A stretch of DNA of 61,650 bases from an uncultured Bacteroidales bacterium. Its GTDB lineage: Bacteria > Bacteroidota > Bacteroidia > Bacteroidales > Bacteroidaceae. The position numbers and the translations under genes were made by a program. Shown piece by piece: positions 1 through 8,239 of the stretch; position 1 is the first letter of the stretch; every line of letters begins with the position of its first letter. The notes under the pieces are model-generated. The model was not told the DNA's origin. It saw only the letters and a list, made by a program, of their open reading frames with translations, and did no database searches. The DNA is taken from positions 1 through 61,650 of the forward strand of contig CACYHN010000003.1 of the NCBI GenBank assembly GCA_902774275.1, given 5' to 3'.

Positions 1-1
1 A

Positions 2-55
2 AATGCTCATACGGCTAAACCACACAAAGCAGAAAATGAAAACCAGATTATATGA
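2..55 (+). CDS. possible 3' end of an upstream gene (fragment)
   Basis: An open frame runs from the window edge to a TGA at 53-55 and encodes 17 residues (start NAHTAKPHK, end ENENQII). A good terminator begins eight bases later, which is what one would expect after a gene end. The fragment is too short to recognise, and two other frames also run from the edge for a short way, so this is a weak call based mainly on the terminator position. Confidence 0.25.
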   Translation, partial: NAHTAKPHKAENENQII

Positions 56-62
56 AAAAAAA

Positions 63-104
63 GAGACCGGCTAAAAAATGCTTTTTAGTCGGCCTCTTTT
101 TTTT
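63..104 (+). terminator. Rho-independent terminator, probably bidirectional
   Basis: A 15-bp stem (63-77 with 81-95, one mismatch and one G-U pair) is followed by eight or more T on the plus strand. A run of A just before it would serve as a T run on the minus strand. It probably ends the gene entering from the left and also catches transcripts running leftward from the SUI1 gene. Confidence 0.75.
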
Positions 105-175
105 GTGGGTTTTCCATTGTGATTATGTTTCCACCTGTGTGATTCTAATACGCATAAGGATTCCAGTTGCACCAA

Positions 176-222
176 GTAAAACAGGACCTTTACAAGCAAA
201 GCGTGTGAAGGTCCTGTTTTAC
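176..222. repeat. 19-bp inverted repeat, intergenic hairpin
   Basis: Left arm 176-194 and right arm 204-222 are complementary at 18 of 19 positions around a 9-base loop. The right arm ends in TTTTAC, so it could be a terminator with a weak T run, but a better terminator already lies at 63-104. It abuts the hairpin-rich element that follows. Confidence 0.6.
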
Positions 223-370
223 CCGGCCTGGAAGGCCGGCAGAGTGAAATGGAATTTTTACGTTAAGCCAAACGAATAAAGGAAACTTGTTTACTTTATC
301 GTGGCGTGTAAAAATGGGCTAAAGCCAATGGAACGGGTTTGGGGCGGCGACGCCCCAAACTAAAAAAAGG
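221..370. repeat. hairpin-rich intergenic element, copy 1
   Basis: The stretch starts with the stem CCGGCC (223-228) / GGCCGG (234-239). It ends with a perfect 10-bp hairpin (337-346 with 351-360) running straight into CAAACTAAAAAAAGG (356-370). The same arrangement recurs at 22876-22937 and 46213-46301. The rest of 371-480 holds a small hairpin around GGCCGTAGGCC near 405-417 and nothing else I can name. No credible coding frame is present. Confidence 0.5.
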
Positions 371-480
371 TTGTTTCTAATACGTAGATAGGGTCCTGTC
401 CTGACGCTTAAGGCCGTAGGCCATAAAGCGCAATCTTCGAGCGATGTGAAACAGCGAGAAAACCGCCGCATGTAAAAAAC

Positions 481-828
481 CTATCCCTTAGTTTGGGAAT
501 ACCCCAGTGAAATAAGCTTCCCTTTTAGCTTATCCCTAAAGTCTCCCTGTATAATAATCTCGCCATCCTTTGCAGAACCCCCGCACCCGCAGAATGTCTT
601 AAGAGTGCGGGCCAATGCTTCCATATCGGCCTGAGGGCCTTGGAATCCGCTAATCACAGTTACGGTCTTGCCGCCACGGCCGTTCTTTTCCATGCGCAGG
701 CGCAGCTTCTGTTGCTGGGGGGGGAGCAGATCCTCTTCAGGCTCTTCATCAGTCTGATAATTGAAATCAGGGTTAGTGGAGTACATCACTCCGAGCCTTT
801 CTTTCCAATCGTTTGAACTTTTTCCCAT
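481..828 (-). CDS. SUI1/YciH-family translation initiation factor
   Basis: A 115-residue protein of the eIF1/SUI1 fold, the bacterial YciH type. The conserved core is visible near residue 50 (GRGGKTVTVISGF) and in the glycine and cysteine stretch TFCGCGG near residue 80, ending with the family-like GDFRDKLKGKLISLGY. The first 45 residues are acidic and probably flexible. In eukaryotes eIF1 controls start-codon choice; in bacteria YciH-like proteins are thought to affect initiation fidelity, but the role in Bacteroidota is not settled. The gene stands alone and is divergent from the FAH-family gene, with 57 bases between them. Confidence 0.85.
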   Translation of the reverse strand: MGKSSNDWKERLGVMYSTNPDFNYQTDEEPEEDLLPPQQQKLRLRMEKNGRGGKTVTVISGFQGPQADMEALARTLKTFCGCGGSAKDGEIIIQGDFRDKLKGKLISLGYSQTKG

Positions 829-857
829 AACAAGTGTGTTGTATCTCGCTAAGATAC

Positions 858-865
858 TAACTTTG
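858..865 (+). promoter_or_regulatory. -7 promoter element of the FAH gene
   Basis: TAACTTTG matches the Bacteroidota -7 consensus TAnnTTTG, 20 bases before the start codon. A possible -33 GTTG lies at 838-841, with a spacing (16) shorter than usual. It may also drive porU-porV-ispF, since no promoter is seen between these genes. Confidence 0.5.
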
Positions 866-885
866 TATCAAACAAACTGAGTTAT

Positions 886-1503
886 ATGAAGATTATCTGT
901 GTGGGAATGAACTATTCCAAACACAATAAAGAACTGGGCTGCGCGTTATTAAAACCAGAGAGTCCGGTTATTTTCATGAAACCGGATTCATCTGTCCTGA
1001 GGAACCGGAGGCCGTTTTTTCTGCCTGACCATCTGGGCCGGGTGGATTATGAAACGGAGCTTGTGGTGAGGATAAACCGTCTGGGTAAAAGCATCAGTGC
1101 GAGGTTTGCAGACCGTTATATTGATGCAGTGACTCTGGGTATTGACTTTACGGCACGCGATATGCAGGATGATTTCCGCAGTAAAGGGATGCCTTGGGAA
1201 TTATGCAAGGGTTTTGACCAGTCGGCGGTGATAGGTGATTGGATTCCTAAGGAAAAGATTGGAAATCTGCAGGATGTGCATTTCCGTCTGGATATTGACG
1301 GGAGTACAAAACAGGAGGGCTATACCGCCGACATGATTTTTACTGTAGCCCAGATAATTGAATATGTCAGCGGTTTCTGCACCCTCAAGACTGGGGATTT
1401 GATTTTTACTGGAACGCCTGTTGGTGTGGGGCCTGTCAGTGTAGGACAACATCTACAGGGATTCCTGGAAGGAGAGAATGTATTGGATTTTCACGTAAGG
1501 TAG
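886..1503 (+). CDS. fumarylacetoacetate hydrolase (FAH) family protein
   Basis: A 205-residue protein with the single FAH catalytic domain. Metal-ligand motifs are visible: the E-x-E pair in DYETELVV near residue 62 and the Asp of LGIDFTARD near residue 87. The end (LKTGDLIFTGTPVGVGPV) is typical of the family. Members hydrolyse or decarboxylate 2-oxo acids such as acylpyruvates or oxaloacetate, using Mg or Mn; the substrate cannot be read from sequence. The start follows a good -7 box. porU begins 10 bases after the stop, so the two are probably co-transcribed although unrelated in function. Confidence 0.85.
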   Translation: MKIICVGMNYSKHNKELGCALLKPESPVIFMKPDSSVLRNRRPFFLPDHLGRVDYETELVVRINRLGKSISARFADRYIDAVTLGIDFTARDMQDDFRSKGMPWELCKGFDQSAVIGDWIPKEKIGNLQDVHFRLDIDGSTKQEGYTADMIFTVAQIIEYVSGFCTLKTGDLIFTGTPVGVGPVSVGQHLQGFLEGENVLDFHVR

Positions 1504-1513
1504 ATACTTGTAA

Positions 1514-4500
1514 TTGAAAAAGTCATTTATAATTGTGGTTCTGCTTCTGTGCGCGTGCGTGTGTATGTATGCGCAGAGAGTTGGTTTTGTGGATTCTGAT
1601 TGGGAGTCCATGACTGCTGATTCTGTCCGCCCATGGTCTGGATTCGGGTTTCAATTGGAAGGAGACTGGCAGGATTCAGTATATACTGCAGATATAGAAT
1701 ATCCTGAACTTGTAAAGGTAACGGAGGAGACATTGGGCAGATGGGGTATTGATCCGAATGATGTACCGGAGTGGCCTGAGGTGGAGTCATCAATAGGCGT
1801 TAGCCGTAATAATGCCACATTCAATGCGGGATTCATACCGGTAATAAAAAGAAATGACTCTTTTTACGTTATAAGTTCATTTAAATCAGTTGTTACTTCC
1901 ACTGCCGGATTATTGCCTACTCCTACGTTATCGGTAAATGAAAGATATACGCGTACATCAATGCTTTCCAGCGGAAAATGGGTCAAGATAAGGGTATCGG
2001 AGTCAGGCATATATAAACTTTCTGCAAAAGCATTGCGTTCAATGGGATTCAATGATCCACAGGCTGTCAGGCTGTTTGGATATGGCGGTGCGGTGCTGCC
2101 TGAAACCGATCTACAGAATCTTACGGATGATCTTCCCGAACAACCATTATGGAGTGTAGGAAATGATTTGTTATTCTATGCCAAAGGACCTGTTGATTGG
2201 AAACGCACCTCCAAGGGATTTGTTCAGGAGGTGAATACTTATTCTGATTACGGTTATTACTTCCTGACCGATCGTGCTGACGGAGAGAAGGCGCATATAG
2301 ACACTATGAAGACCAAGAATATAGTTGGCACTCTTGTTGAACAGTATCCTGATGTGGCATTGTATGATCCGGATGAATTCAGTTGGTATCGTTCCGGCAG
2401 ACGTATGTTTGAGGGGTATGATTACGCAATGGGAAACGGTCGTAGCTACAAGTTCAATATACCCGGAATTAATGCTGACAGTGTTTTGATGAATATAGCT
2501 TTCTCAACTTCGTCAAGCTCTACCTCAAAACTGACTGTTTCTGTGAATGGAAAGGAAACAGGCATCATTAACATAGGTGCAAAAGGAAATCAGGATGTGG
2601 CTGTAATAAAGGAGGGCTCTCTTGTGAGTCGTAAGGCCTTTAGTGATGAAAGTCAGGTGAGGATTGTGCATAATGCCGGATCTGGTGTGAATGCCCATCT
2701 GGATTATATACGCCTTAATTTTAACCGCAGGCTGGCTCTGTATGGCTCATCAACGGTTTTCCGTACATCAGGCTATATGAGTAATGTCAGTTTCAACATA
2801 AAGGATTCAAATGCCGATGTGGTGGTTTGGCGTATAAGTTCTGACGGAAAGACGGAGGTTGTTCCTTCTGAATGGTCAGAGGGAAACACTGTCACTCTCA
2901 GTGCCTCATTTGTCTCAAAAGACCTGCTTGTAGCTGTTGATCCCAAGGCTAGTTTCCCTGAGCCTCAGGTTGTGGGTGATGTCATGAACCAGAATCTGCA
3001 TGGTTTGGATTCAGTGGATATGGTGATAGTTGTCCCGGCATCCGGCAGACTTACTGCGCAGGCTGAACGTCTGGCACAGGCTCATCGTACTATTGACAAT
3101 ATAAAGGTGGCTGTTGTCAGAGCAGACATGATATATAATGAGTTCTCATCGGGCACTCCCGATGCCACTGCCATCCGCCGTTTTATGAAGATGCTTTATG
3201 ATCGCGGTGATGACAAGAGCGCTCCGCGTTACCTGTTACTGATGGGCGGAGGAGCCTGGGATAACCGTATGCATGTATCAGACTGGAAAGGTAATAATCC
3301 TGATGATTATATTCTCTGTTACGAGTCTTATATCTCAACAAGCCATACTGATTCATATGTAATGGAGGATTATTATGGCCTGCTTGACGATAGTGAAGGA
3401 CAGAAATTATTTACAGAAAAGGTTGATATAGGAGTAGGGCGTTTGCCTGTTGTCTCATTATCAGAGGCATCGGGTGTAGTTGACAAGATAATTGATTATA
3501 TGCAAGGCAAGTATGCCGGTGCCTGGTGCAATAAGATTATGATAGTGGGAGATGATGGTGACAATAATGCCCATATGGCCGGTGCTGATGAGGTGGCCGG
3601 AATCTATGAAAGACTTTATCCCGGTGTTAATGTGCGTAAAGTGTACTGGGATGCCTACAAGATGGATGTTACGGCATCAAACAACGGCTATCCTTCAATC
3701 CGTAAATATCTGTTGGAACAGTTTAATGAAGGCGCCTTGATTGTGGATTATTCAGGCCACGGTAGTACAGAAGTGCTATCGCATGAACTCGTGTTGAGTA
3801 AGTCTGACATGAGTGACATGCGTTCTCCCAGAGTTCCTTTCTGGTTTGCGGCTTCATGTGATATAGCTCCTTTTGACTGCCCGTTAGAGAGTATGGGGCT
3901 GAACCTTATACGTAACCGCAAGGGTGGAGCTATAGGAATACTCTCCACCACCCGTACGGTCTATGCAAACCTTAACCAGACAATAAACCGTAGTTTTGCA
4001 AAGTATGTGCTGGCTACTGATGATGCAGGCAGACGCTATGCCTTAGGAGATGCCTTGCGTCTTGCCAAGAATGAGTTGGTTACAGCCGGTGTAGGTGAGA
4101 CAGATATGACAGTGAACAAGATTCATTATGTTTTGCTGGGTGATCCTGCGTTAAAACTGGCTTTGCCGGAACTTACAGCTGTTGTGGATTCATTTGCCGG
4201 AATCTCTTCAACAGTGGAGGTCCAAGCCAGTGCCGGTTCCGTAATAAGAGTATGCGGACATATTGAGCGCGATGGTGTGAAGATTGATGACTTTAATGGT
4301 GAATTCTCAGGTATCGTATTTGATAACGAACGCCTTATAACCTGCTATAACAACCAGAGGACTGCAGATGAAAGTTTCACTTTCAAGTATAGGGACAGAA
4401 TCCTGTATTCCGGTTCTGATTCAGTAAGAAACGGAGAGTTTGCCTTTACTTTCCCCGTACCGTTGGATATAAATTACTCCAATGAGAAAGGAGGCATTTC

Positions 4501-5251
4501 ACTTTATGCCAAGCGTAAGGACGGTGCGGAATCAGCTAACGGTTTTTATGATAATTTTATTGTAGGTGGGACAGCTTCCGGACTTGTTGTTGATAACGTA
4601 GGGCCGGATGTATTGAGGCTATATCTTAATACCCCCTCATTTCTTTATGGCGAGAATGTAAATAATACTCCATACCTTGTGGCAGAATTGCGTGACAGTT
4701 CCGGCCTTAATACATCAGGTAATGGTATTGGACATGATATCCTGCTCGTAATTGACAATAACCCGGAATGGACGTGGGTTCTCAACAGTTATTTCCGTCA
4801 GACAGCCGGTGATTATACCAGTGGAACAGTGTCATTCAGCATACCTGAACTACCGGAAGGAAACCATACGCTCATGCTGCGAGCCTGGGATGTCATGAAT
4901 AACTCCACCACTGTATATTTGGGATTCAAGGTTGTTAATGATCTTGAGCCTCAATTCACTGTTGATGTTACTGAAAGCCCTGCAAGGGAGAGTACCACGT
5001 TTGTTGTAAGGCATGATCGTCCCGCCCAGGATGCAAGGATCACTGTACAAGTGTTCAGTTCTGATGGAACTCAACAGTGGATATACTCTACTACTGATAC
5101 TTCAACTTCAGGAGTTGCAATGATACAATGGGATCTGCACGGCAATTTCGGACATCGGATGCAGCCTGGGTTATATTTTGCAAGAGTATCGATAGAGTCT
5201 GGTGAAGGTTCCGGACAGACTTCCTGTAAGTTTATCATTATGGGTCCGTAA
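1514..5251 (+). CDS. porU: type IX secretion sortase PorU (C25 gingipain-like)
   Basis: A 1245-residue protein. PorU is the outer-surface transpeptidase that removes the C-terminal signal of type IX cargo and joins the cargo to lipopolysaccharide. An N-terminal signal peptide (MKKSFIIVVLLLCACVCMYA) is followed by a long beta-rich region. The peptidase C25 domain spans about residues 500-880, with catalytic His749 in DYSGHGSTE and Cys782 in FAASCDIAP. The end is an immunoglobulin-like, FlgD-like C-terminal domain (ALY-type GLYFARV near residue 1222). The start codon is TTG; it is chosen because it gives a complete signal peptide 10 bases after the previous stop. porV follows 35 bases later, the usual porU-porV pairing. 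Confidence 0.93.
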   Translation: MKKSFIIVVLLLCACVCMYAQRVGFVDSDWESMTADSVRPWSGFGFQLEGDWQDSVYTADIEYPELVKVTEETLGRWGIDPNDVPEWPEVESSIGVSRNNATFNAGFIPVIKRNDSFYVISSFKSVVTSTAGLLPTPTLSVNERYTRTSMLSSGKWVKIRVSESGIYKLSAKALRSMGFNDPQAVRLFGYGGAVLPETDLQNLTDDLPEQPLWSVGNDLLFYAKGPVDWKRTSKGFVQEVNTYSDYGYYFLTDRADGEKAHIDTMKTKNIVGTLVEQYPDVALYDPDEFSWYRSGRRMFEGYDYAMGNGRSYKFNIPGINADSVLMNIAFSTSSSSTSKLTVSVNGKETGIINIGAKGNQDVAVIKEGSLVSRKAFSDESQVRIVHNAGSGVNAHLDYIRLNFNRRLALYGSSTVFRTSGYMSNVSFNIKDSNADVVVWRISSDGKTEVVPSEWSEGNTVTLSASFVSKDLLVAVDPKASFPEPQVVGDVMNQNLHGLDSVDMVIVVPASGRLTAQAERLAQAHRTIDNIKVAVVRADMIYNEFSSGTPDATAIRRFMKMLYDRGDDKSAPRYLLLMGGGAWDNRMHVSDWKGNNPDDYILCYESYISTSHTDSYVMEDYYGLLDDSEGQKLFTEKVDIGVGRLPVVSLSEASGVVDKIIDYMQGKYAGAWCNKIMIVGDDGDNNAHMAGADEVAGIYERLYPGVNVRKVYWDAYKMDVTASNNGYPSIRKYLLEQFNEGALIVDYSGHGSTEVLSHELVLSKSDMSDMRSPRVPFWFAASCDIAPFDCPLESMGLNLIRNRKGGAIGILSTTRTVYANLNQTINRSFAKYVLATDDAGRRYALGDALRLAKNELVTAGVGETDMTVNKIHYVLLGDPALKLALPELTAVVDSFAGISSTVEVQASAGSVIRVCGHIERDGVKIDDFNGEFSGIVFDNERLITCYNNQRTADESFTFKYRDRILYSGSDSVRNGEFAFTFPVPLDINYSNEKGGISLYAKRKDGAESANGFYDNFIVGGTASGLVVDNVGPDVLRLYLNTPSFLYGENVNNTPYLVAELRDSSGLNTSGNGIGHDILLVIDNNPEWTWVLNSYFRQTAGDYTSGTVSFSIPELPEGNHTLMLRAWDVMNNSTTVYLGFKVVNDLEPQFTVDVTESPARESTTFVVRHDRPAQDARITVQVFSSDGTQQWIYSTTDTSTSGVAMIQWDLHGNFGHRMQPGLYFARVSIESGEGSGQTSCKFIIMGP

Positions 5252-5286
5252 TGTAATAAAAGCCCTTATTTTGAGTTAATAATAGT

Positions 5287-6531
5287 ATGAGAAATAATTT
5301 GATAGCAAGAGTTTTGATGGTTGTAGGAATAATTCTTCCTGCCACAATGATGTATGCTCAGAATGAAGCAAAAAATATATTTAATCCGGTATATACAGGT
5401 GTAACTTCTCTATCTATCGCACCGGATTCAAGAGCCGGTTCAATGGGTGATGTGGGCTGTGCTACGGATCCGTACCTGGATAACAACAGTCAGTATTGGA
5501 ATCCTTCAAAATATCCGTTTACCAAAAGTCAGGCAGGCGTATCGCTTTGCTATACACCATGGCTGCGCAAGCTGGTGAGCGATATTGATCTTGCCAACCT
5601 GACCGGATTCTACAAATTGGATGAGAACTCGGCATTGAGTGCATCTCTCACATATTTTTCACTTGGTGATGTGTATGTGATTGATGGTAGCACCGGAACG
5701 TCAAACAATGTCATCATACGCCCGTATGAGATGGCTATTGATTTTGATTATTCGCGTAAGCTCTCTGAACACTTCTCAGCAGCAGTAGGTATGCGTTTCA
5801 TCTACTCAGACCTTCAGTACAACTATTCTGATGACGTATTCCCCGGAAAGGCATTCTCAGCAGATATCTCCATGTTCTATCAGAATTACATCGGCATAGG
5901 ACGTAGGGACTGTCTGCTTGGCCTTGGATTAAATGCATCAAACATTGGTAGTAAGATCTCTTACGATGGTGGTCAGACCAATGAGTTTATACCTACCAAT
6001 CTACGTCTTGGTATATCACTCACTGTGCCTGTTGATGAGTACAACTCATTTTCAATATCTGCTGATGCCAACAAACTTATGGTTCCTACCAAGCCTACTT
6101 ATAGCCAGTTCATGAATGAGACATATCCGGATATAGCTTCTGATGACAATGATTATATGAGCTATATTTCTGAGTATAATAACTGGACTGCATCAACAGG
6201 ATACAATGAAATGTCACCTATTGCAGGCATTTTCAAGTCATTCAGTGATGCTCCCGGTGGTTTTGAGGAGGAAATGCGTGAGATATACTGGGGTGTTGGT
6301 GCCGAGTACAATTACAATGACCAGTTCTTCCTGCGTGGAGGTTACCATTACGAGAATGAGTACAAGGGTAACCGCAAGTACTTTACGGTTGGTGCAGGCT
6401 TTAGAATGAATGTTTTCTCACTTGATGCAGCATATCTTATCTCGACAGCCCAGAGTAACCCTCTTGACCAGACTCTGCGCTTTACTCTGTCATTTGATAT
6501 GGACGGCATCAAACAGATCTTCGGCCGATGA
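5287..6531 (+). CDS. porV: type IX secretion outer membrane shuttle PorV (LptO)
   Basis: A 414-residue outer membrane beta-barrel of the FadL-like PorV family. A signal peptide ends at MMYAQ (residue 25). The family signature follows (SIAPDSRAGSMGDVG, then SQYWNPSKYPF near residue 74). The last residues (LRFTLSFDMDGI) are a C-terminal beta-strand. PorV collects folded cargo from the SprA channel and carries it to PorU, forming the attachment complex. It lies just behind porU, and its stop codon overlaps the ispF start (ATGA), so the three genes form one transcript. Confidence 0.94.
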   Translation: MRNNLIARVLMVVGIILPATMMYAQNEAKNIFNPVYTGVTSLSIAPDSRAGSMGDVGCATDPYLDNNSQYWNPSKYPFTKSQAGVSLCYTPWLRKLVSDIDLANLTGFYKLDENSALSASLTYFSLGDVYVIDGSTGTSNNVIIRPYEMAIDFDYSRKLSEHFSAAVGMRFIYSDLQYNYSDDVFPGKAFSADISMFYQNYIGIGRRDCLLGLGLNASNIGSKISYDGGQTNEFIPTNLRLGISLTVPVDEYNSFSISADANKLMVPTKPTYSQFMNETYPDIASDDNDYMSYISEYNNWTASTGYNEMSPIAGIFKSFSDAPGGFEEEMREIYWGVGAEYNYNDQFFLRGGYHYENEYKGNRKYFTVGAGFRMNVFSLDAAYLISTAQSNPLDQTLRFTLSFDMDGIKQIFGR

Positions 6532-7010
6532 CAAACATTCGCGTAGGTTACGGTTTTGATGTACACCGCCTTGTTGAGGGGCTTGAGCTCTGGATTGGCG
6601 GAATCAAAATAGACCACACTCTTGGTCTTCTGGGGCACTCTGATGCTGATGTGCTTATCCATGCCATTTGCGATGCGCTGCTGGGTGCAGCCACCCTGCG
6701 TGACATAGGTTACAACTTTCCGGATACAGACATGCAGTACAAGGATATTGACAGCAAGATCCTGCTTAAGCGTACTGTTGACCTGCTTGCCTCAAAAGGG
6801 TGGCAGGTGGTGAATATTGATGCAACCGTCTGTGCTGAGCGTCCCAAACTCAATCCGCACATTCCGGAAATGCAGCGCGTTATGTCTCAGGTTATGGGCG
6901 TAGACCCTGATCAGGTCTCGATAAAGGCTACAACAACTGAGAAACTCGGTTTTACCGGTCGCGAGGAAGGCATCTCCGCCCACGCCGTCGCTCTCATTGA
7001 AAGGGCGTAA
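6528..7010 (+). CDS. ispF: 2-C-methyl-D-erythritol 2,4-cyclodiphosphate synthase
   Basis: A 160-residue enzyme of the non-mevalonate isoprenoid pathway. It cyclises CDP-methylerythritol 2-phosphate and releases CMP. The metal-binding motif GYGFDVHRL is at residues 7-15, GHSDADVLIHA near residue 35, and the active-site signature KATTTEKLGFTGREEGI near residue 135. Length is normal. The start overlaps the porV stop by four bases, which suggests translational coupling. The last codons and stop lie inside the left arm of a 34-base inverted repeat shared with nadD. Dxr, an earlier enzyme of the pathway, is encoded at 13883-15031. Confidence 0.97.
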   Translation: MTNIRVGYGFDVHRLVEGLELWIGGIKIDHTLGLLGHSDADVLIHAICDALLGAATLRDIGYNFPDTDMQYKDIDSKILLKRTVDLLASKGWQVVNIDATVCAERPKLNPHIPEMQRVMSQVMGVDPDQVSIKATTTEKLGFTGREEGISAHAVALIERA

Positions 7011-7087
7011 TAGGGAAGGTTCTATCTGTGCACCTTGGATTATTATCAATAGGGCACAGATAGAACCTTCCCTATTGCGCCCTTTCA
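6998..7087. repeat. 34-base inverted repeat across the ispF and nadD 3' ends
   Basis: Left arm 6998-7031 and right arm 7054-7087 are complementary at 33 of 34 positions, with a 22-base loop. The left arm contains the last codons and stop of ispF, and the right arm ends with the nadD stop. Transcripts from either side would fold into a long hairpin. No T run follows on either strand, so it is not a textbook terminator, though it may serve as one or be cut by RNase III. Confidence 0.9.
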
Positions 7088-7663
7088 GCAATAGAGGTGA
7101 AGGTCCTCAATGGTTCTGGCAACTGATGCCGGGACAAATTCATTTATAGGGGTTCCGTCCTTTACCATTTGGCGGATCTGCGTGGATGATATATCCATAA
7201 GCGGACAATCAAGAATGAAAACATTCTCTGATACGCTGTCTATCGGATAGTCTTTGCGGGGATAGACTATTATCGGGTAGTTCTTAAGGATGAAATCAGC
7301 TTCTCTCCAGTTGTGGAATTTGATCCAGTTGTCAGCACCTATGGTGAGAATGAATTCACGGTCGGGGTAATCGGCGCTTATATGACGTAAGGTGTTGGCT
7401 GTGTATGAGGGTTTGGGCAGATTGAACTCATAGTCCGATGCAAACACGTTCTCCATATCTTTGACAGATGCGGCAACCATGTCGTAGCGCAGACGGTCAT
7501 CTGGCAGTTCCTGATCCTTTTTCCATGGGTTGCAGGGGGTGATGAGCATCCATACCTCATCAGCTAATCCCTGTTCCAGCACGCTTTTGACGATAGCCAG
7601 ATGGCCATTGTGCAGAGGGTTAAACGTACCTCCAAATAGTGCTGTCCTGATAGGGGAAGGCAT
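7085..7663 (-). CDS. nadD: nicotinate-nucleotide adenylyltransferase
   Basis: A 192-residue enzyme of NAD synthesis that joins nicotinate mononucleotide and ATP to make deamido-NAD. The nucleotidyltransferase signature GGTFNPLHNGH is near residue 11, and the second motif ISSTQIRQ is near the end. The ATG at 7663 is chosen because the protein then begins MPSPIRTALFGG, directly before the conserved motif and four bases after the gmk stop; the longer open frame would extend well into gmk. The gene is the last of the unit yicC-gmk-nadD. Its stop codon is inside the inverted repeat shared with ispF. Confidence 0.94.
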   Translation of the reverse strand: MPSPIRTALFGGTFNPLHNGHLAIVKSVLEQGLADEVWMLITPCNPWKKDQELPDDRLRYDMVAASVKDMENVFASDYEFNLPKPSYTANTLRHISADYPDREFILTIGADNWIKFHNWREADFILKNYPIIVYPRKDYPIDSVSENVFILDCPLMDISSTQIRQMVKDGTPINEFVPASVARTIEDLHLYC

Positions 7664-7667
7664 AGAA

Positions 7668-8237
7668 TCAGATCTGTAGGAATGACTTGATTGTGGAGAG
7701 CGCTTTCTGCTGTGCCTCCTCAAGCTTGTCATTTACTATTACAACGTCAAACTTGGGCGCAAAGGTGAGTTCGTAGCTGGCCTTGGCCACGCGTTTGGCT
7801 ATCATCTCAGCACTGTCTGTGCCGCGGAACTTGAGGCGGCGCTCCAACTCCTCTACCGATGGGGGCTGGATGAATACGGAAAGAGCCTCATCACCGAAAT
7901 ATTCCTTGATATTGCAGCCTCCAACAACATCTACGTCAAACACCACGTTCATGCCCTCGTTGAGGCGTTTCTCCACCTGCTCCTTAAGAGTGCCGTAGAA
8001 ACAACCCTGATAAACCTCCTCATACTCCAGAAAATCACCTTTTGCAATGCGGGCGCGGAACTCATCGGTGGTAAGAAAGAAATACTCCACACCGTTCTTT
8101 TCAGTACCGCGCGGGGCACGGCTGGTAGCCGATATGGAGAATACCATCTTGAGTTCAGGGTGGGTGAGCAGCCACTGAACGATGGTTGACTTGCCGGAGC
8201 CTGAAGGGGCTGAGAATATAAGACACTTTCCTCGCAT
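7668..8237 (-). CDS. gmk: guanylate kinase
   Basis: A 189-residue enzyme that phosphorylates GMP to GDP with ATP. The P-loop APSGSGKST is at the N-terminus, and the GMP-binding segment ISATSRAPRGTEKNGVEYFF follows near residue 34. Two starts are possible: GTG at 8243, overlapping the yicC stop, and ATG at 8237, two bases after it. I prefer the ATG; the difference is two residues. The order yicC-gmk-nadD is a common arrangement in Bacteroidales. Confidence 0.95.
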   Translation of the reverse strand: MRGKCLIFSAPSGSGKSTIVQWLLTHPELKMVFSISATSRAPRGTEKNGVEYFFLTTDEFRARIAKGDFLEYEEVYQGCFYGTLKEQVEKRLNEGMNVVFDVDVVGGCNIKEYFGDEALSVFIQPPSVEELERRLKFRGTDSAEMIAKRVAKASYELTFAPKFDVVIVNDKLEEAQQKALSTIKSFLQI

Positions 8238-8239
8238 AA

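Noticed and set aside
52-279. 75-codon open frame overlapping the left-edge terminator
   Set aside because: It runs through a strong terminator and two hairpins, has no recognisable product, and the inverted repeats explain its composition.
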